Shown here: positions 42,336 through 54,118 of the stretch, in pieces
Layout: the number at the start of each line of letters is the position of its first letter
Position numbering within the stretch: position 1 is the first letter of the stretch
Source of the DNA: Diplolepis rosae
Lineage: Eukaryota > Arthropoda > Insecta > Hymenoptera > Diplolepididae
Reading direction: 5' to 3'
Assembly (NCBI GenBank): GCA_030998225.1
Contig: JAPYXD010000169.1
Location: forward strand, 372,001 to 436,000
DNA length: 64,000 nt
Made by a program: the position numbers and the translations under genes
The notes under the pieces: model-generated
Databases searched by the model: none
What the model saw: the letters and a program-made list of their open reading frames with translations, nothing else
What the model was told of the DNA's origin: nothing

Positions 42336-43705
42336 CATGAGCGCTAAGCTTTCGACCTTCACATTAGATCCTCCTCGGGGCACAATAATTTATAATACAA
42401 TATAACAACATTCTTTTTATAAATTACGAGAAAAAAGAAAAAAAATTAATAAAGAACTTACAATAGTGAAGTCGCAATAATTAATGAGCTATCCAAACTG
42501 GATTTGGTCGTAAAAGTATTCTTATGCGAAAAGAACGATGTCAAGAATTCATTGATTGTGTTAATAATGTAGTCGAAAGACAAATGAAATACTTGAATAG
42601 CGGCTACAAGTTATGAAGCGGCTGAGAAGACGAAATGAATCTTGCATGACAATGTCACCCAAAATGTTAGAGATAGGTGAACCCATCGGGGTTCCATAAA
42701 CTTGCTCATAAACTTTATTATTAAAGGTGAAATTCGTCGAATTTAAAAGAAATTTAACACAAGCAATGAATTCATTTTCATGAATATTTTTATTTACAAT
42801 AACTTGATGAAAACGTTTTTTCAGACCTTCTGTAACGAGTTCATGCGGAATATTTGTGATGAGCGATGAGACATCAAGAGAAACCAAAACGTAATTAAAA
42901 GGAATTACAATATTTAACAATTTATGTTTCAAATCAATACTATCCTTCACATAATTGAAAGGTTTAGTGAGAGAATTAGAAAGAATATGGGAAATGAATT
43001 TAGCCAAAAGATACGTTGGACTATCTATAGATGAAATAATAATGCTCAGGGGATAATTAGCTTTATGTATCTTTGGCAAACCGAAAACTCGGGATAAATT
43101 TCCGTCAGTGTTTAAAAGAAAAAAATAAGTTGTTTCATTAATATAACCAGATTTTTTTCACCTTTTTAATAAATCATTACACTTATCGATGGTTTTTTTA
43201 AAAGGAAAAGAATATTCGATTGGTCCCTGCCACTAACTCGGTTCTAACCGACCAATGAATTGATTCAGGTCATGATTTTGAATCAAATTATTTCAAAAGG
43301 AATATAGCAGAAATGTTACATATCAAATCTAATAATAATTGCATATTAATAAGCAAACTGATACTAGTCGTTTGAATTCTATTCAGGAAAAAATTTTGAA
43401 ATACATTTAAACTTCGTTTTCCTGTTTTCATTCCATATTTACAAATATCTCATTATCCCCACTTGATTTCTGACTGTTACTTCGTCTTCTCAGCCCCTTC
43501 ATAACTTGTAGCCGCTATTAAAGTATATCATTTGTCTTTCGACTACATTATTGACACAACCAATGAATTCTTGACATCGTTCTTTTCGCATAAGAATACT
43601 TTTACGACTAAATCCAGTTTGGATAGCTCATTAATTATTGCGACTTCACCATTGTAAGTTCTTTATTCATTTTCTTTCTTTTTTCTCGTAATTTATAAGA
43701 TGAAT
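42336..43705 (-). mobile_element. Penelope-like element fragment with inverted flanking repeats
   Basis: The stretch 42410-42640 is repeated inverted at 43480-43705 (shared CGACTACATTATT, CGCATAAGAATACTTTTACG, GAACTTACAATAGTG), flanking a Penelope RT fragment. PLEs commonly carry such LTR-like repeats in direct or inverted order. Minus-strand 42384-42346 reads CCGAGGAGGATC, a loop, AGGTCGAAAGC, a degenerate hammerhead-like core as reported in PLE repeats. Confidence 0.65.
42560..43140 (-). pseudogene. Penelope-like reverse transcriptase fragment
   Basis: The minus-strand frame of 172 codons (43079-42561) has PKIHKANYPLSIIISSIDSP, VLVSLDVSSLITNIPHELV (palm with the first catalytic Asp), and YEQVYGTPMGSPISNILGDI, the hallmark GTPMGSP of Penelope RTs. 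The YADD block is absent because the frame runs into the repeat at about 42620. The upstream end continues degraded to about 43140. The GIY-YIG part of a related element is at 31480. Confidence 0.85.
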
Positions 43706-43971
43706 ATTTCAGATGCGCGCGATAGTGCATTCTGCCGAATTTGAAGCTTCTCTTCCCGTCAAAGAAATATATTCAAATAAGTTTTATTTATAAAAAATGT
43801 ATTCCAATGCTTATGGAATAAATACTTTATACTTCACGAAAATTAAGAAATGTTATTCATTAGATACACGTTCAACTACTTAATTAGAAATTTAATTTCA
43901 ATAAAAGTTAGACAAAATCTGTATCAAAGATTACAGTAAAAATATAATTATAGATACAAATATTGCAAGCC

Positions 43972-44935
43972 AAGAATGAATCAAGCCAATTTTTAATACC
44001 CTATTCTGATGTGAACCGTATTCCAGTGAGGGCGTTCTGCATCGACCGGAACGAATGGTAGACCGAAGGGGCAACGTCTGGGGCATAAGGCGGGTGGGGT
44101 AAAACTTCCCATCCACTGTTTTCCAAATAGTTCGTAACCGGAATAGCAACATGGGGCCGAGCGATGTCATGATGGAAAATTATTGTCTCGTGTCTGGTCG
44201 CATATTCCGGGCGTTTTTCGACTATTGCTCTCTTCAAACGGATTCATTGTGTTTGGTAGCGTTCTCCATTAATGGTGTCACCCGGTTCTAGCAGCTCATA
44301 ATACAGCACACCTATCTGATCCCACCAAATACAGAGCATTACCTTCGCGCCATGGATATTAGGCTTTGCCGTTGATTTGGCTGGTTGGCTGGGTTTCACA
44401 TATGATTTTTTGCGCTTGAGGTTGTCGTAATGGATCCATTTTTCATCACCAGTAACAATCCGATGCAAAAATGACTTCTTTTTGTGGCGTTCCAGCAGCA
44501 TTTCGGACATGCAAACCGCCTTTCAACGTCTCTTGGCTTGAGTTCATGTGGAACCCAATTTCCTTGCTTTTGAATGTATCCGGCTGCTTTTAAACATTTT
44601 GAAATGGCTGTTAGAGTGACTCTCAAAGATTTTGCGAGCTCTTCTTGTGCTTGGCAACAATCTTCATCGAGTAATGCTTCCCGTTCTTCATCTCCAAACT
44701 TTTTTGGCTGCCCAGGACGTTCTTCGTCTTCCAAGCCAAAATTACCACTTTTAAATCGTGCAAACCTCTTTTGGCACGTTCGCTCAGCTAGAGCATGTTC
44801 ACCATAAACTAAAATACGATGACTTTCGGCAGCATTTTTCTTCATATTAAAGTAATAAAAAAAAACATCGCGCAAAAACACTTTCTCAGGCAAAAATTTC
44901 GACATATTTGTGTGGAAAAAAGTGGTTTAAATTTT
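43972..44935 (-). pseudogene. mariner transposase, frameshifted, ends lost
   Basis: Minus-strand frames join as one DD34D protein: MSKFLPEKVFLRDVFFYYF and a helix-turn-helix region (44905-44500), [12 protein letters not shown] with the first Asp (near 44450), [25 protein letters not shown] with the second Asp, and HPPYAPDVAPSVYHSF, where the third Asp is Val. About two frameshifts lie near 44515 and 44240. It matches the copy at 18772-19520. Its 3' end diverges at about 43975 and its 5' side meets repeat family X at 44936, so neither terminal repeat remains. Confidence 0.85.
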
Positions 44936-45870
44936 GAAAACTTTTCTTGAGGACTTTGTTACCGAAGTCTCTCACAGAATGATCTGAACTGTTGTAGAAA
45001 CTGACTCGGGACATGTGGCTTTGCTGACTGACAATTTTTTTTCTTTAAGTGCAATCCTGAGACGTTCGTTTCCTTCTTGAAGAAGACTATTATCGTATAC
45101 CTAGTTAGGAAATTCGAGAAGTTTATGGTCATTTTCACGAGTGGGCGAAGGCGTGTATTTTTCAAGAAAATGATTTTGTATATCAGCTACACAGACAATC
45201 CATTTAACACCGAATGTGCAAGTAAGGCATTACAGAAACATGAATTATTATAATATCTATATAAGTAATTTTACTCCAGGGAGTATGATCAGAAATAAAA
45301 AAGTTGAAAGTTGTTTATTTGTGCATTCAGATTTATTTTCAGATGTTTTGAAAAAATTACAAAGTTTTCTTTAAAAAAATAATAAAAATTCAATTTTAGT
45401 ATTCGTCATATTATGTATGACATTTTTAAAGTATTATTAAATTTAATTAGTTCTGAAAATGGTCAGAAAGATGAGATATTCCAACTTTATACTGAATTTG
45501 TCATTCAGAAATTTTAATCTGACATGTTTGATAACATTTCTGCTATTATATTGATCCAAAATTTATGGAATTTTTCGTCATTTCTCGTTATTTTTGCATT
45601 TTTGCATTTTTGCTGAACGTTTCAGCCACATATGTGGGCCCTCTTCAGTGCTGTAAATTCAAAGATTAATTCAAAATTTCTGGAAAAAATCAAAATATAG
45701 GATTCTTTGAATTTTGAAAGAAATGTTATCAAACATGTCACTTTAAATTTTAAAAGTGGCACATTCAGTATAAATGTGGAATATCTCATAGTTCTAACCA
45801 TTTTCAGAACTAAATAAAGTTAATGACACTTTTCAAATGTGATACTCAATATCACGATGTAACGTGGTAA
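44936..45870 (-). repeat. repeat family X, copy 1, ending in an inverted-repeat structure
   Basis: It shares long blocks with 48003-48545, 48844-49484, 51715-51968 and 54119-54470 (for example GTCAGTCAGCAAAGCCACAT, and GTAGCTGATATACAAAATCA on the complement). Between about 45430 and 45860 two arms of about 190 bp are inverted (TTAGTTCTGAAAATGGT and its complement) around a hammerhead-like core. No coding region. The hammerhead suggests a Penelope-like or retrozyme-like origin; that is inference. Confidence 0.6.
45612..45652 (-). ncRNA. hammerhead-like ribozyme core, copy 1
   Basis: Minus strand CACTGAAGAGGGCCCACATA, then TGTGGCTGAAACGTTCAGC. CTGAAGA fits CUGANGA; GGCC-ACAT pairs with ATGT-GGC(C) as stem II; GAAA follows. 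CGTT may pair with AACG further on as stem III. The base pair next to GAAA is weakened (C to T). Helix I and the cleavage site are not established. Confidence 0.4.
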
Positions 45871-48002
45871 ATAACGTTAAATTTTTTTACCTCGACCGGC
45901 AACGACAGGATCGAGCCCAAACCACCGTTTTTAATTAAAACTCTACATTGTCAGGGATAGTCTGAGAGCTGCTCATAAAATTCTTTTATTTTGATTGTTT
46001 TTCTGGCCGTTTTCTTTTTGTTTGTTCCATTGATAACACCAGCTTGAAAGGCGCCGCCAAGAAGATCGCTATGTCAGAGGGGTTCACAGGCAAGCCACAG
46101 AGGGCATCACCCGGCAGGCATTGTAACACCCCAAATGGGTGTCGGTAAGAATGATTTCTTTAAAGGAGAGTTCTCGACTGCCTTAAGCGTAAAAACGCAA
46201 AAGGTAGGGAGTTAATAATAAATTTAATACTTCGGTTTAATTTCACTTTGAATTTACACACACATAAAATTTATTTCCAAGATGTTTTAATTATTAAGAT
46301 ATAATTAATAAGCTCGAAGTCTTGGGTGCGGTTCGCGGGTGTAAAGTTAAAAATTAAAACTTCTATCAAATTTAAAAATGATACAAGGAAAATCGAAAGA
46401 GAAAAGCGAGCGACTGTCTCGAAAGAGTCAAAAAATCAATCTGACTCTCCAGTCGAGAAGCGATGATAGAAATCCGGCCCCTCTGCATATAGTTTCTTGG
46501 TTTCGAGAAACGCCCCTGTCCCAATTGCAGGCAGTAAAAACAGGGTTTCCTTCCACTTTTCCTGAGTTTTCCCTCCACCAAGACAATCTGTAAAAACATT
46601 GAGAGCCTCCTTAGTCCCGTCCGCTTGGACATTTATGACCTTTGCAATGGATCCCAGGTCAAGTCAAAGGGTCCTCGAGAAACTAGCCTGCGCCACATGT
46701 CGAGTGGACGATACAATGGGTGGTTTTTTATGCGTCCTTGCCCTCGCAAAATAGTTTCACTTTTCTTAGTAACCCTACTTTAAGTTTTCTATGTAACTCT
46801 ACTATAATACAAGTTAGAAATAAGATTTATCGCATATGTTTCTAACAATTCGATGAGCGTGAGAACTTACTCTCTAAACCTAAACAAACTCCAAGATTTC
46901 CCTTATCTAGAAATTATAGAATAGTATATTATACATTTTTCATGCTTAAAACTTAAAATTTAGTACATCTCATATTTCAAAAATAAAGTGTCACTCAAAA
47001 TACGTTTTTAAAGTTCCAAGAGCATCCTAAAATCATTCAAACATTCTTGTCTCTTTGCATCCTGTCACATGTTTATTCTGAGCTTATTTTAGATACTATT
47101 TCTTAAATTTTTACCTCTATTTCTTGACATGAACAATAAATCTTTCTTTATATATGGTTTGGTGCTATTTATATTGTAAATTGCATTCTAAGATCTAAGA
47201 CATATTATTAATTAGAAATTGTAGGTAATTTAATGAATCTACTTTATCTGGTCGGTAAAGTAGTTTGTTCGCGCCAGTCAGCGATCATCACAGCATGGCA
47301 TCTGAAACGACCACGTGCCGCAGCCCATGGTTTCCAACACCGTCGCACCATTATTATTATAATTAATATAGAAAGGGCATGACGAGTTGGAACAATTATA
47401 AATTATATTATATATTGTATATTAGCTTTGTCTGTTTGTGACTGCTGTGTTGTGCAGTACAAACTCTACGTAGTTTAAACGCACCCCTGTACGTTTTAAG
47501 CCAATGGGGCAAGCTGACCGATAGACGCTTCAACTCATTGGTTGCCTGGCGCCGTCGTCCTCACAAGACGAGTCGCCCGCGCAAACCTGAGCTTCATGCG
47601 CGTGCGACAGCCTTTCCAGCTGATGTAATAAAACTACGCGACATATAAATTGTAGCTTCAGTAATCTATACGCTACTTTATTTAATTTTTTTTTTTGCGC
47701 AAGAACTCCTATGTTTAGGTTAAGATTCCTTCCTTAACCTCAAAACCGTACCTAATCCGAACTCCCGGATCCACAAACACCCTAGCCGGAACCCCTGCTT
47801 GGCTTCGCTTTTTCCTTTTGCATACTAAGTTTTTATATTTTCAGGGTCTTCAACTTATAAATATGGCGTCGGGAGACGCCAGGCGTTCATATTAGAAGCC
47901 GCCTAAGTAACGCCGGAGACGCCGAGGGTAATCCCGAATCCTCGGGTCCGCTTTGATAAGTTTTATTTTTTTTGACGTTTCAGCGGAGGTCACCCATTAT
48001 AA
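45871..48002. other. 2.1-kb stretch without recognised gene
   Basis: A possible LTR start TGTAACACCCCAAATGGGTG lies at 46132, but no matching end was found. GC-richer blocks occur at about 46480-46720 and 47480-47650. Nothing protein-like on either strand is convincing. Confidence 0.4.
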
Positions 48003-48545
48003 CGAATAATAAAATTGCATCTTTATTATTTTTTTAAAGGAAAATTTCTTCAAGGAGGAAAAGAACATCTCAGGATTACTTTAAAAGAAAAAAAATCGTC
48101 AGTCAGCAAAGCCGCATGTCCCGAGTCGGTTTCTACAACAGTTCAGATCATTCTGTGAGAGACTTCGGTAACAAAGTCCTCAAGAAAAGTTTTCAAAATT
48201 TAAACCTTGTTCGCTTCTTGTCATTAATAACCAATTGGGCATCCTTCTTTACTAATTAAATTTAAAAAATTTTCCGGCCGGTTCGTATGCAAAATTTTTT
48301 TATGTTTGTTCATTTATTCCGGTTCTTTATTCACAGTGAACTCTAAATATTTCTTCAATTCGTGATGCTGCTTACTAGACTACTTCATTTTGAATTGCAA
48401 GCTATGAGATAAATTTTGATTTCTATGATAATCCTTATTTTAATTATCTCCTATATTCTAATCTTTTACATAAATTTTGAATTGATCTTTGAATTTATAG
48501 CACTGAAGAGGGCACCCATATGTGGCCGAAACGTTCGCCTTTCTT
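48003..48545 (+). repeat. repeat family X, copy 2
   Basis: It starts AATAATAAAATTGCATC, as copy 4 does near 51750, lacks the middle of the unit, continues with AACATCTCAGGATTACTTT and CATGTCCCGAGTCGG, and ends with the hammerhead-like core at 48501. The LINE tail fragment follows directly. Confidence 0.6.
48501..48540 (+). ncRNA. hammerhead-like ribozyme core, copy 2
   Basis: CACTGAAGAGGGCACCCATA then TGTGGCCGAAACGTTCGCC. CTGAAGA and CGAAAC are kept; stem II has mismatches. It is the same motif as 45612-45652 in the opposite orientation. Confidence 0.4.
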
Positions 48546-48843
48546 TTTTATGTTTTCTCCTCTGGGTGGCGCGGCTAGCCAGTTTGCCTAGTGGGCGTGT
48601 GGCCGCGGATGTAGGTTCCGAGCGAACGGATGACGGAAGAGTCGTACGCGACTTTAATGGAACCAACCACCCGTGAAGTTTAAAGCCGAAAGGCGGTTCC
48701 GCGGGTGGTGTATTGGTTCGAGAGAGGGGGTTTTTTGGTTTTAACAGGTATGCCTAGACCCGTCCTAGGAGAGTCCTGTACAACGTCTATAAAAGATTTT
48801 GCCATTTTTCCTCCTCACCAAAAAAAAAAAAAAAAAAAAAAAA
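48546..48843 (+). mobile_element. R1-type LINE copy 1, 3' end only
   Basis: It matches the 3' untranslated region of copies at 51400-51714 and 58960-59250 (CCGCGGATG, CACCCGTGAAGTTTAAAGCC, CTATAAAAGATTTTGCC) and ends CCTCCTCACC plus 24 A. It is a severely 5'-truncated insertion in repeat family X. Confidence 0.9.
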
Positions 48844-49484
48844 TACTTATATAATATTGAGTAAAATTACTTATATAGATATTATAATAATTTATGTTTC
48901 TACAATGCCTTACTTGCAAATTCAATGTTAAATGGATTGTCCGTGTAGCTGATATACAAAATCATTATCTTGAAAAATACACGCCTTCGTCCACTTGTGA
49001 AAATCACCATAAACGTTTGGAATTTCTTAACTAGGTATAGGAAAATAGTCTTCTTCAAGAGAAAAAGAACCTTTCAGGATTGATTATAAAAAAAAATGTC
49101 GGTCAGCAAAGCCACATGTCCCGAGTCAGTTTTTAAAACAGTTCAGATTATTCTGTAAGAGACTCCGGTAACAAAGTCCTCAAAAAAAATTTTCAAAATT
49201 TAAACCTTGTTCGCGTCTTGTCATTAATGACCAATTGGGCATCCTTCTTTAATAATAAAATTTTAACAATTTTCTGGTCGGTTCGTATGCAAAAAATGTT
49301 TATGTTTGTTCATTTTTTCCAGTTCTTTATTCACAGTGAACTCTAAATATTTATTCAATTCGTGTTGCTGCATACTGAACTACTTCATCTTGAATTGCAA
49401 GCTATGAGATAAGTTTTTGATGTCCGTGAGCATCCTTATTTTGATTATCTCCTATATTCTAATCTTTTACAGAAATTTTGAATG
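48844..49484 (+). repeat. repeat family X, copy 3
   Basis: It carries the intact string GTAGCTGATATACAAAATCA at about 48950, which is the unoccupied form of the Sola-like target. It stops at GAATG where a mariner terminal repeat begins. Confidence 0.65.
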
Positions 49485-49582
49485 TTGGATCTATAACTTA
49501 ATTCGTGCGGTTTGCTAAGAGATGTTGTAACTTGATTATTATTCCAAATCTAATCAAATTATTCGAAATCTACTGTCATGGT
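49485..49582 (+). mobile_element. 5' terminal fragment of mariner
   Basis: TTGGATCTATAACTTAATTC is the inverted form of the terminus at 19492-19520, so this is the opposite end of the same family. About 60 bp of element remain before the LINE copy begins. Confidence 0.6.
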
Positions 49583-51714
49583 ATCGACGGGGTGCCGAAC
49601 GAGATCCTCAGAGGTGATCGGGGCATACCCGGAGATCCTCCTAGAAGCCTTTAACTCCTGTCTTCGGGAGGGGAGGTTCTTCGCAGATTGGAAGAAGTAG
49701 AGGTGGGTCCTGCTGAGGAAGTGCAACAAACCTCTAGGGGTTGCCTCGTCGTATAGACCAATATGCTTATTGGATACGATGGGGAAGCTTCTGGAGGAGT
49801 TGATTCTACAACGGCTTCAGGCTCTCTTGGTCGGGGAGAACAGGCTCTCGGAAAACCAGTTCGGATTCAGGAAAGGCAGGTCCACTGTGGACGCCATCCA
49901 AGCTGTGGTTAACATCACCACAAATGCAAGAAAAGGAACTGGTAAGTGTAAGGGATTCTGTGCGTTGATTAGCATTGACATAAGCAATGCGTTCAATACG
50001 GCGAGATGGGACATCTGCATCGAGGCGATGATGCGGAAAAAGGTTTCAGACTACCTGTTGCGGATGATAGATGACTATCTGAGCGACAGGTGGGTGATAT
50101 ATGAGGGCGACAAATGGTCTCTCAAGGAGGAGATGACATGTGGCGCCCCTCAAGGGTCGCGGGTGGGTCCACTCGTTTGGAACGTCATGTACGACGATTT
50201 CCTGCGCATGGACCTACCTGCTGGAACGAGCATCGTCGGCTTCGCGGATGACGCACTTGTCGTGTGCGCCGCTGACGACGTCGGAATCCTAGAGCTGAGG
50301 ATCAATGAAAGTCTGTGGCGAGCAAAGCGCTGGTTGGATATCAGAGGCCTTAAAATGGCCCCTGAGAAAACCGAGGCTTTGCTCGTTACGGACAGGAGAT
50401 CCTTCCAATACACAAGGATCGTTCTCGGAGAGCATGAAGTCGAGTGGAAAACAAGCATTAAGTACCTGGGGGTGCAGCTGGATCGTAGGCTTAGCTTTGG
50501 CGAACATCTAAAGATCGCAGCTGCCAAAGCTACCCAATGAGGAGCGAACTTGGCCCGGCTTATGCCAAACATTGGTGGACCCAGGGAAGCGAAAAGAAGA
50601 TTGGTGGCGAGCGTGGTCCAATCGAAGCTGCTTTATGCAGCTCCGGTCTGTGCCAATGCCTTGCAAAACCATGCTATCCAGAAGAAGCTGTTCTCGGCGC
50701 AAAGACTTGTCGCGCTGAGAATAGTTTCAGCATTTAGAACTATCTCGACAAGCGCCGTGTTGGTCCTGGCGAGCGTCCCGCCAATAGATTTATTGGCGGA
50801 GGAAAGGCAAGAAACCTTTCAGCTTCGCAAGGAGCTTACCTGCGCCGACCTGCAGGAAATTGCTCGCGCGAAGGAGGCCATCCGCAAGGATGGAAGGCGC
50901 AGACTCGTCGAGAAATGGCAGATGAGATGGCATGGTGAGCAGACAGGGAGATGGACCTACCGCCTGATCCCGGAGCTCGCCACCTGGCTGAACAGAAAGC
51001 ACGGGGAAGTCGTCGGCTTTTACTTGGCGCAAGCGCTCTCGGGCCGTGGCTGTTTTAACGCGTACCTGAGGCGCTTTAAGAAGAGAGACGAGGAGACGTG
51101 TTACTACTGCGATTTCCCGGTGGATAACGCAGAGCACGCACTCTTCGTCTGCGCAAAATGGGGTGTGGCTAGGGAGGTCCTCGGTCAGGCGGTGGGTTCC
51201 GAACTTACCCCTGCCACGATGGTCCCTCCCATGCTCCAGTCTGAGCGGTTCTGGACGCTCATCGAGTCATTCGTCACACTTGTGATGAAGACGAGAGAAC
51301 TTGATGGGCGTCGAGAGCGAAACAACGGAGAGGGCCAGTAGAAATCGCATCGGGGCCTGCACCCGCGGTCCTGCGTCTCGGGTAGACTTGGCTGTCCACG
51401 TCGCTCGGGGGAGGAATCTGTTTGTTTCTCCGCTGGGTGGCGCCGCTAGTCGGTTTGCCTAGTAGGCGTGTGGCCGCGGATGGAATTTCCAAGCGAACGG
51501 AGGACGGAAGAGTCGTACGCGACTTTAATGGAAACAACCACCCGTGAAGTTTAAAGCCGAAAGGCGGTTCCGCGGGTGGTGTATTGGTTCGGGTGAGGGG
51601 GTTTTTTGGTTTTAACAGGTATGTCTAGACCTGTCCTAGGAGAGTCCTGTACAACGTCTATAAAAGATTTTGCCATTTTTCCTCCTCACCAAAAAAAAAA
51701 AAAAAAAAAAAAAA
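49583..51714 (+). pseudogene. R1-type LINE copy 2: partial RT, C-terminus, tail
   Basis: It is 5'-truncated in the RT domain (IDGVPNEIL). After a 3-codon region with deletion and a TAG at 49698, the frame runs RPICLLDTMGKLLEELILQR, QFGFRKGRSTVDA, SIDISNAFNTARW, GAPQGSRVGP and FADDALVV (catalytic FADD), then TGA at 50538 where the sister copy has Cys, and on to RDEETCYYC...HALFVC, the C-terminal zinc motif, with stop near 51339. The 3' untranslated region ends in 24 A at 51691-51714. It is very similar to copy 3. The protein would nick DNA and reverse-transcribe LINE RNA; this copy is dead. Confidence 0.9.
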
Positions 51715-51968
51715 TACTTTTTAAATGTGATACTCAATATCAAGAATTCTAAAATTGCATCTTTATTATTTTTTTGAAGAAAAATTTGTTATTTTTTCAA
51801 AACATCTCAGAATAAATCTGAATGCAGAAATAAACAACTTTTAATTTTTTTATTTCTAAACATACTCCCTTGAGTAAAATTACTTATATGGATATTATAA
51901 TAATTCATGTTTCTGTAATGCCTTACTTGCACATTCGGTGTTAAATGGATTGTCTGTGTAGCTGATAT
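51715..51968 (+). repeat. repeat family X, copy 4, left part
   Basis: From TACTTTTTAAATGTGATACTC to GTAGCTGATAT, matching copy 1 on its minus strand and copy 3. It is split from 54119-54470 by the Sola-like element. Confidence 0.7.
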
Positions 51969-54118
51969 GGGGCAAAATTCGTCAAGTGTACCCGCCTAAA
52001 AACTTTTTGTCTCCGATTTCCTTGGAATTCCGCGAAATTATTGTCCTAGTGAACCTCTTTGAATTCCTCTAAGAGAACGTCTCTAGTAAGACGGGTTTTC
52101 AGTATACAGGGGCTTGAAAATTATTTTTTTACTGAGGTCTTAGAAACTTTTTTTCATCAGCTTTACGCTGAAGGCAATGGTTTTAGATTTAAAAAATTAT
52201 TTGAGCTTCATTTTTTAATTTTAAACATATTTTTGAGTTTTTCTTCAAGTGAGGCCGTTAATTTTCTTTTCAAAATTGTGTTAGCAAAAAAGCTTGATTT
52301 TTTCCCTTCAAAATAAGCTATGGTCGAAAGTGGGGCGAAAGAAATTGGTGGAGATATATAACACTTCTTGCGCGCGGTTTCTGCGTCGCAGTGCAGCTAG
52401 GTGCCACGATCACGAGGTACCGTCCATTGGGAACTTATTTAATTGTACTTTGTATAATTTGTTCGTAAAACTGTTATTTTTGGCTGGTACGGAATTAAAA
52501 ATAAAAATTAATTTGTAATTGGGGTTGATTTTTTTGTGTTAGTCTCCTCGCCTCTAACATCGAAAATTGAGTCAAATAATTCGCTTATTACAGTGTATGT
52601 AATCTCCTTCTAATGATGACGAATATTTTCTCAACATGAGAGTTAATTCAGCAGAGGGAACGAAAGAGTGATATTTTTGTGTACCAGGCACTGTGTTTGG
52701 TGATGCAAATCTACTCTGAATTTCTTGAGCTGTGATGGCGTGATTTTCTTTGGGACTAAAGAATACTAGAGTTTCAACTAAATTTTTCTGTGCCCATTGA
52801 TACAAGGCATCAGGAGTCAAAATCGTATCTTTAGATGACGCTTGTAAGCTAGCACGCGCTGCGAGTCTTTCTGTATTTCCCCCAATACCATCACAAGGGC
52901 CTTTTCCGTGCGCCGTTGCATGGAAATGCCACTCGGCTGGAATACCAAAATCCATTTTATGACGGAGCAAATTGATGAAATTATATTTATTTTTGAAGTG
53001 CTGGGCGGCTCCATCTGTAAAATAAATTATTTTTCTGGGTTCAAAATTCTCTTCCAAATAGTGTGTAATAAGTTTTTGAAATTCGTACACAGAAATTGTG
53101 TCATGAGTCAAACAGTCTGATAACATAGCAAGACTGCGGTGCGTTAGAATGTTGTCCTCTTTATAATAAATTACCACTGTAAAAATGGTAGCTTGAACAT
53201 TGTTCCAATGAAATGACTTAGCTGCATTCTGGACTACAGAGGCATAGTTTACAGCGAAATCACAAAAGATAAGAAATTCTCCTTCTTTCAGTGTGTCCTT
53301 AAGGTTTTTGAAGAAATACGACTGTTGTTTGACTGTAAAAGAGTGAGGTTTAAGCTTAAGCAAGCGTTCGCAAATCTGTTCCGCAAAATCTCCTGCGTCT
53401 GTTATTTCCGTGCGTAACGTACTTCCGTCAGTTTGTTGCCAAGTCTCGAATTCTACTCTGTTAATACACTGGTCTGCGAGAACTGATGTTATAAAGTCCT
53501 TAAGTGCAGCTTGTGCGCTGTCCGTGAAATAATTCATAACGATAATAATTATTTGGTTAAAAAATGCAGTTAGTAGTCGATTATTTGTAGTCGACTAGAA
53601 ACCGTACATTCTGAATTTGAAGCATGGGGGCTCGCGAGGAAGAAGCCGCGCGCAAGGAGTGTTATATATCTCCACCAATTTCTTTCTTCCCACTTTCGAC
53701 CGAAGCTCATTTTAAAGGAAAAAAATCAAGCTTTTTTGCTAACACAATTTTGAAAAGAAAATTAACGGCCGCACTTGAAGAAAAACTCAAAAATATGTTT
53801 AAAATTAAAAAATGAAGCTCAAATAATTTTTTTAATCTAAAACCATTGCCTTCAGCGTAAAGTTGATGAAAAAACGTTTTCAAGATCTCCATGAAATAAT
53901 TAACTTGGATAACTTTTGTAGAAGTAATGGTTAATTGAGTATCAGCGTGCGCGGTAAAAGGTTGAAAATTCAAGCCCCTGTATACTGACAACCCGTCTTA
54001 CTAGAGACGTTCTCTTAGAGGAATTTAAAGAGGTTCACTAGGACAATAATTTCGTGGACTTTCATGGAAATCGGAGACAAAAAGTTTTTAGGCGGGTACA
54101 CTTGACGAATTTTGCCCC
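51969..54118 (-). mobile_element. 2.15-kb Sola-like DNA transposon
   Basis: Terminal inverted repeats extend for about 430 bp, starting GGGGCAAAATTCGTCAAGTG at both ends. ATAT is duplicated at 51965-51968 and 54119-54122. The unoccupied site GCTGATATACAAAA survives in the copy of family X at 48950. A 4-bp target, GGGG ends and the DDE-like protein fit the Sola superfamily (inference). It carries only part of the transposase. Confidence 0.85.
52572..53537 (-). CDS. Sola-like transposase, C-terminal part
   Basis: An open frame of 321 codons from ATG 53537 to TAA 52572. It contains GEFLIFCDFAVNYASVVQNA, KIIYFTDGAAQHFKNKYNF and EWHFHATAHGKGPCDGIGG, three blocks with conserved Asp residues (DF, TDGA, CDG) that probably form a DDE/D site, then HAITAQEIQSRF and TVPGTQKYHSFVP. 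Related animal proteins are larger; the N-terminal half is missing, with the left terminal repeat only 80 bp upstream of the ATG, so this is an internal-deletion derivative that kept its frame. A decayed relative is at 30600-30840. The exact superfamily is inferred. Confidence 0.7.
   Translation of the reverse strand: MNYFTDSAQAALKDFITSVLADQCINRVEFETWQQTDGSTLRTEITDAGDFAEQICERLLKLKPHSFTVKQQSYFFKNLKDTLKEGEFLIFCDFAVNYASVVQNAAKSFHWNNVQATIFTVVIYYKEDNILTHRSLAMLSDCLTHDTISVYEFQKLITHYLEENFEPRKIIYFTDGAAQHFKNKYNFINLLRHKMDFGIPAEWHFHATAHGKGPCDGIGGNTERLAARASLQASSKDTILTPDALYQWAQKNLVETLVFFSPKENHAITAQEIQSRFASPNTVPGTQKYHSFVPSAELTLMLRKYSSSLEGDYIHCNKRII

Noticed and set aside
46132..46800. LTR starting TGTAACACCC
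   Set aside because: No matching CA end, target duplication or second copy could be found.
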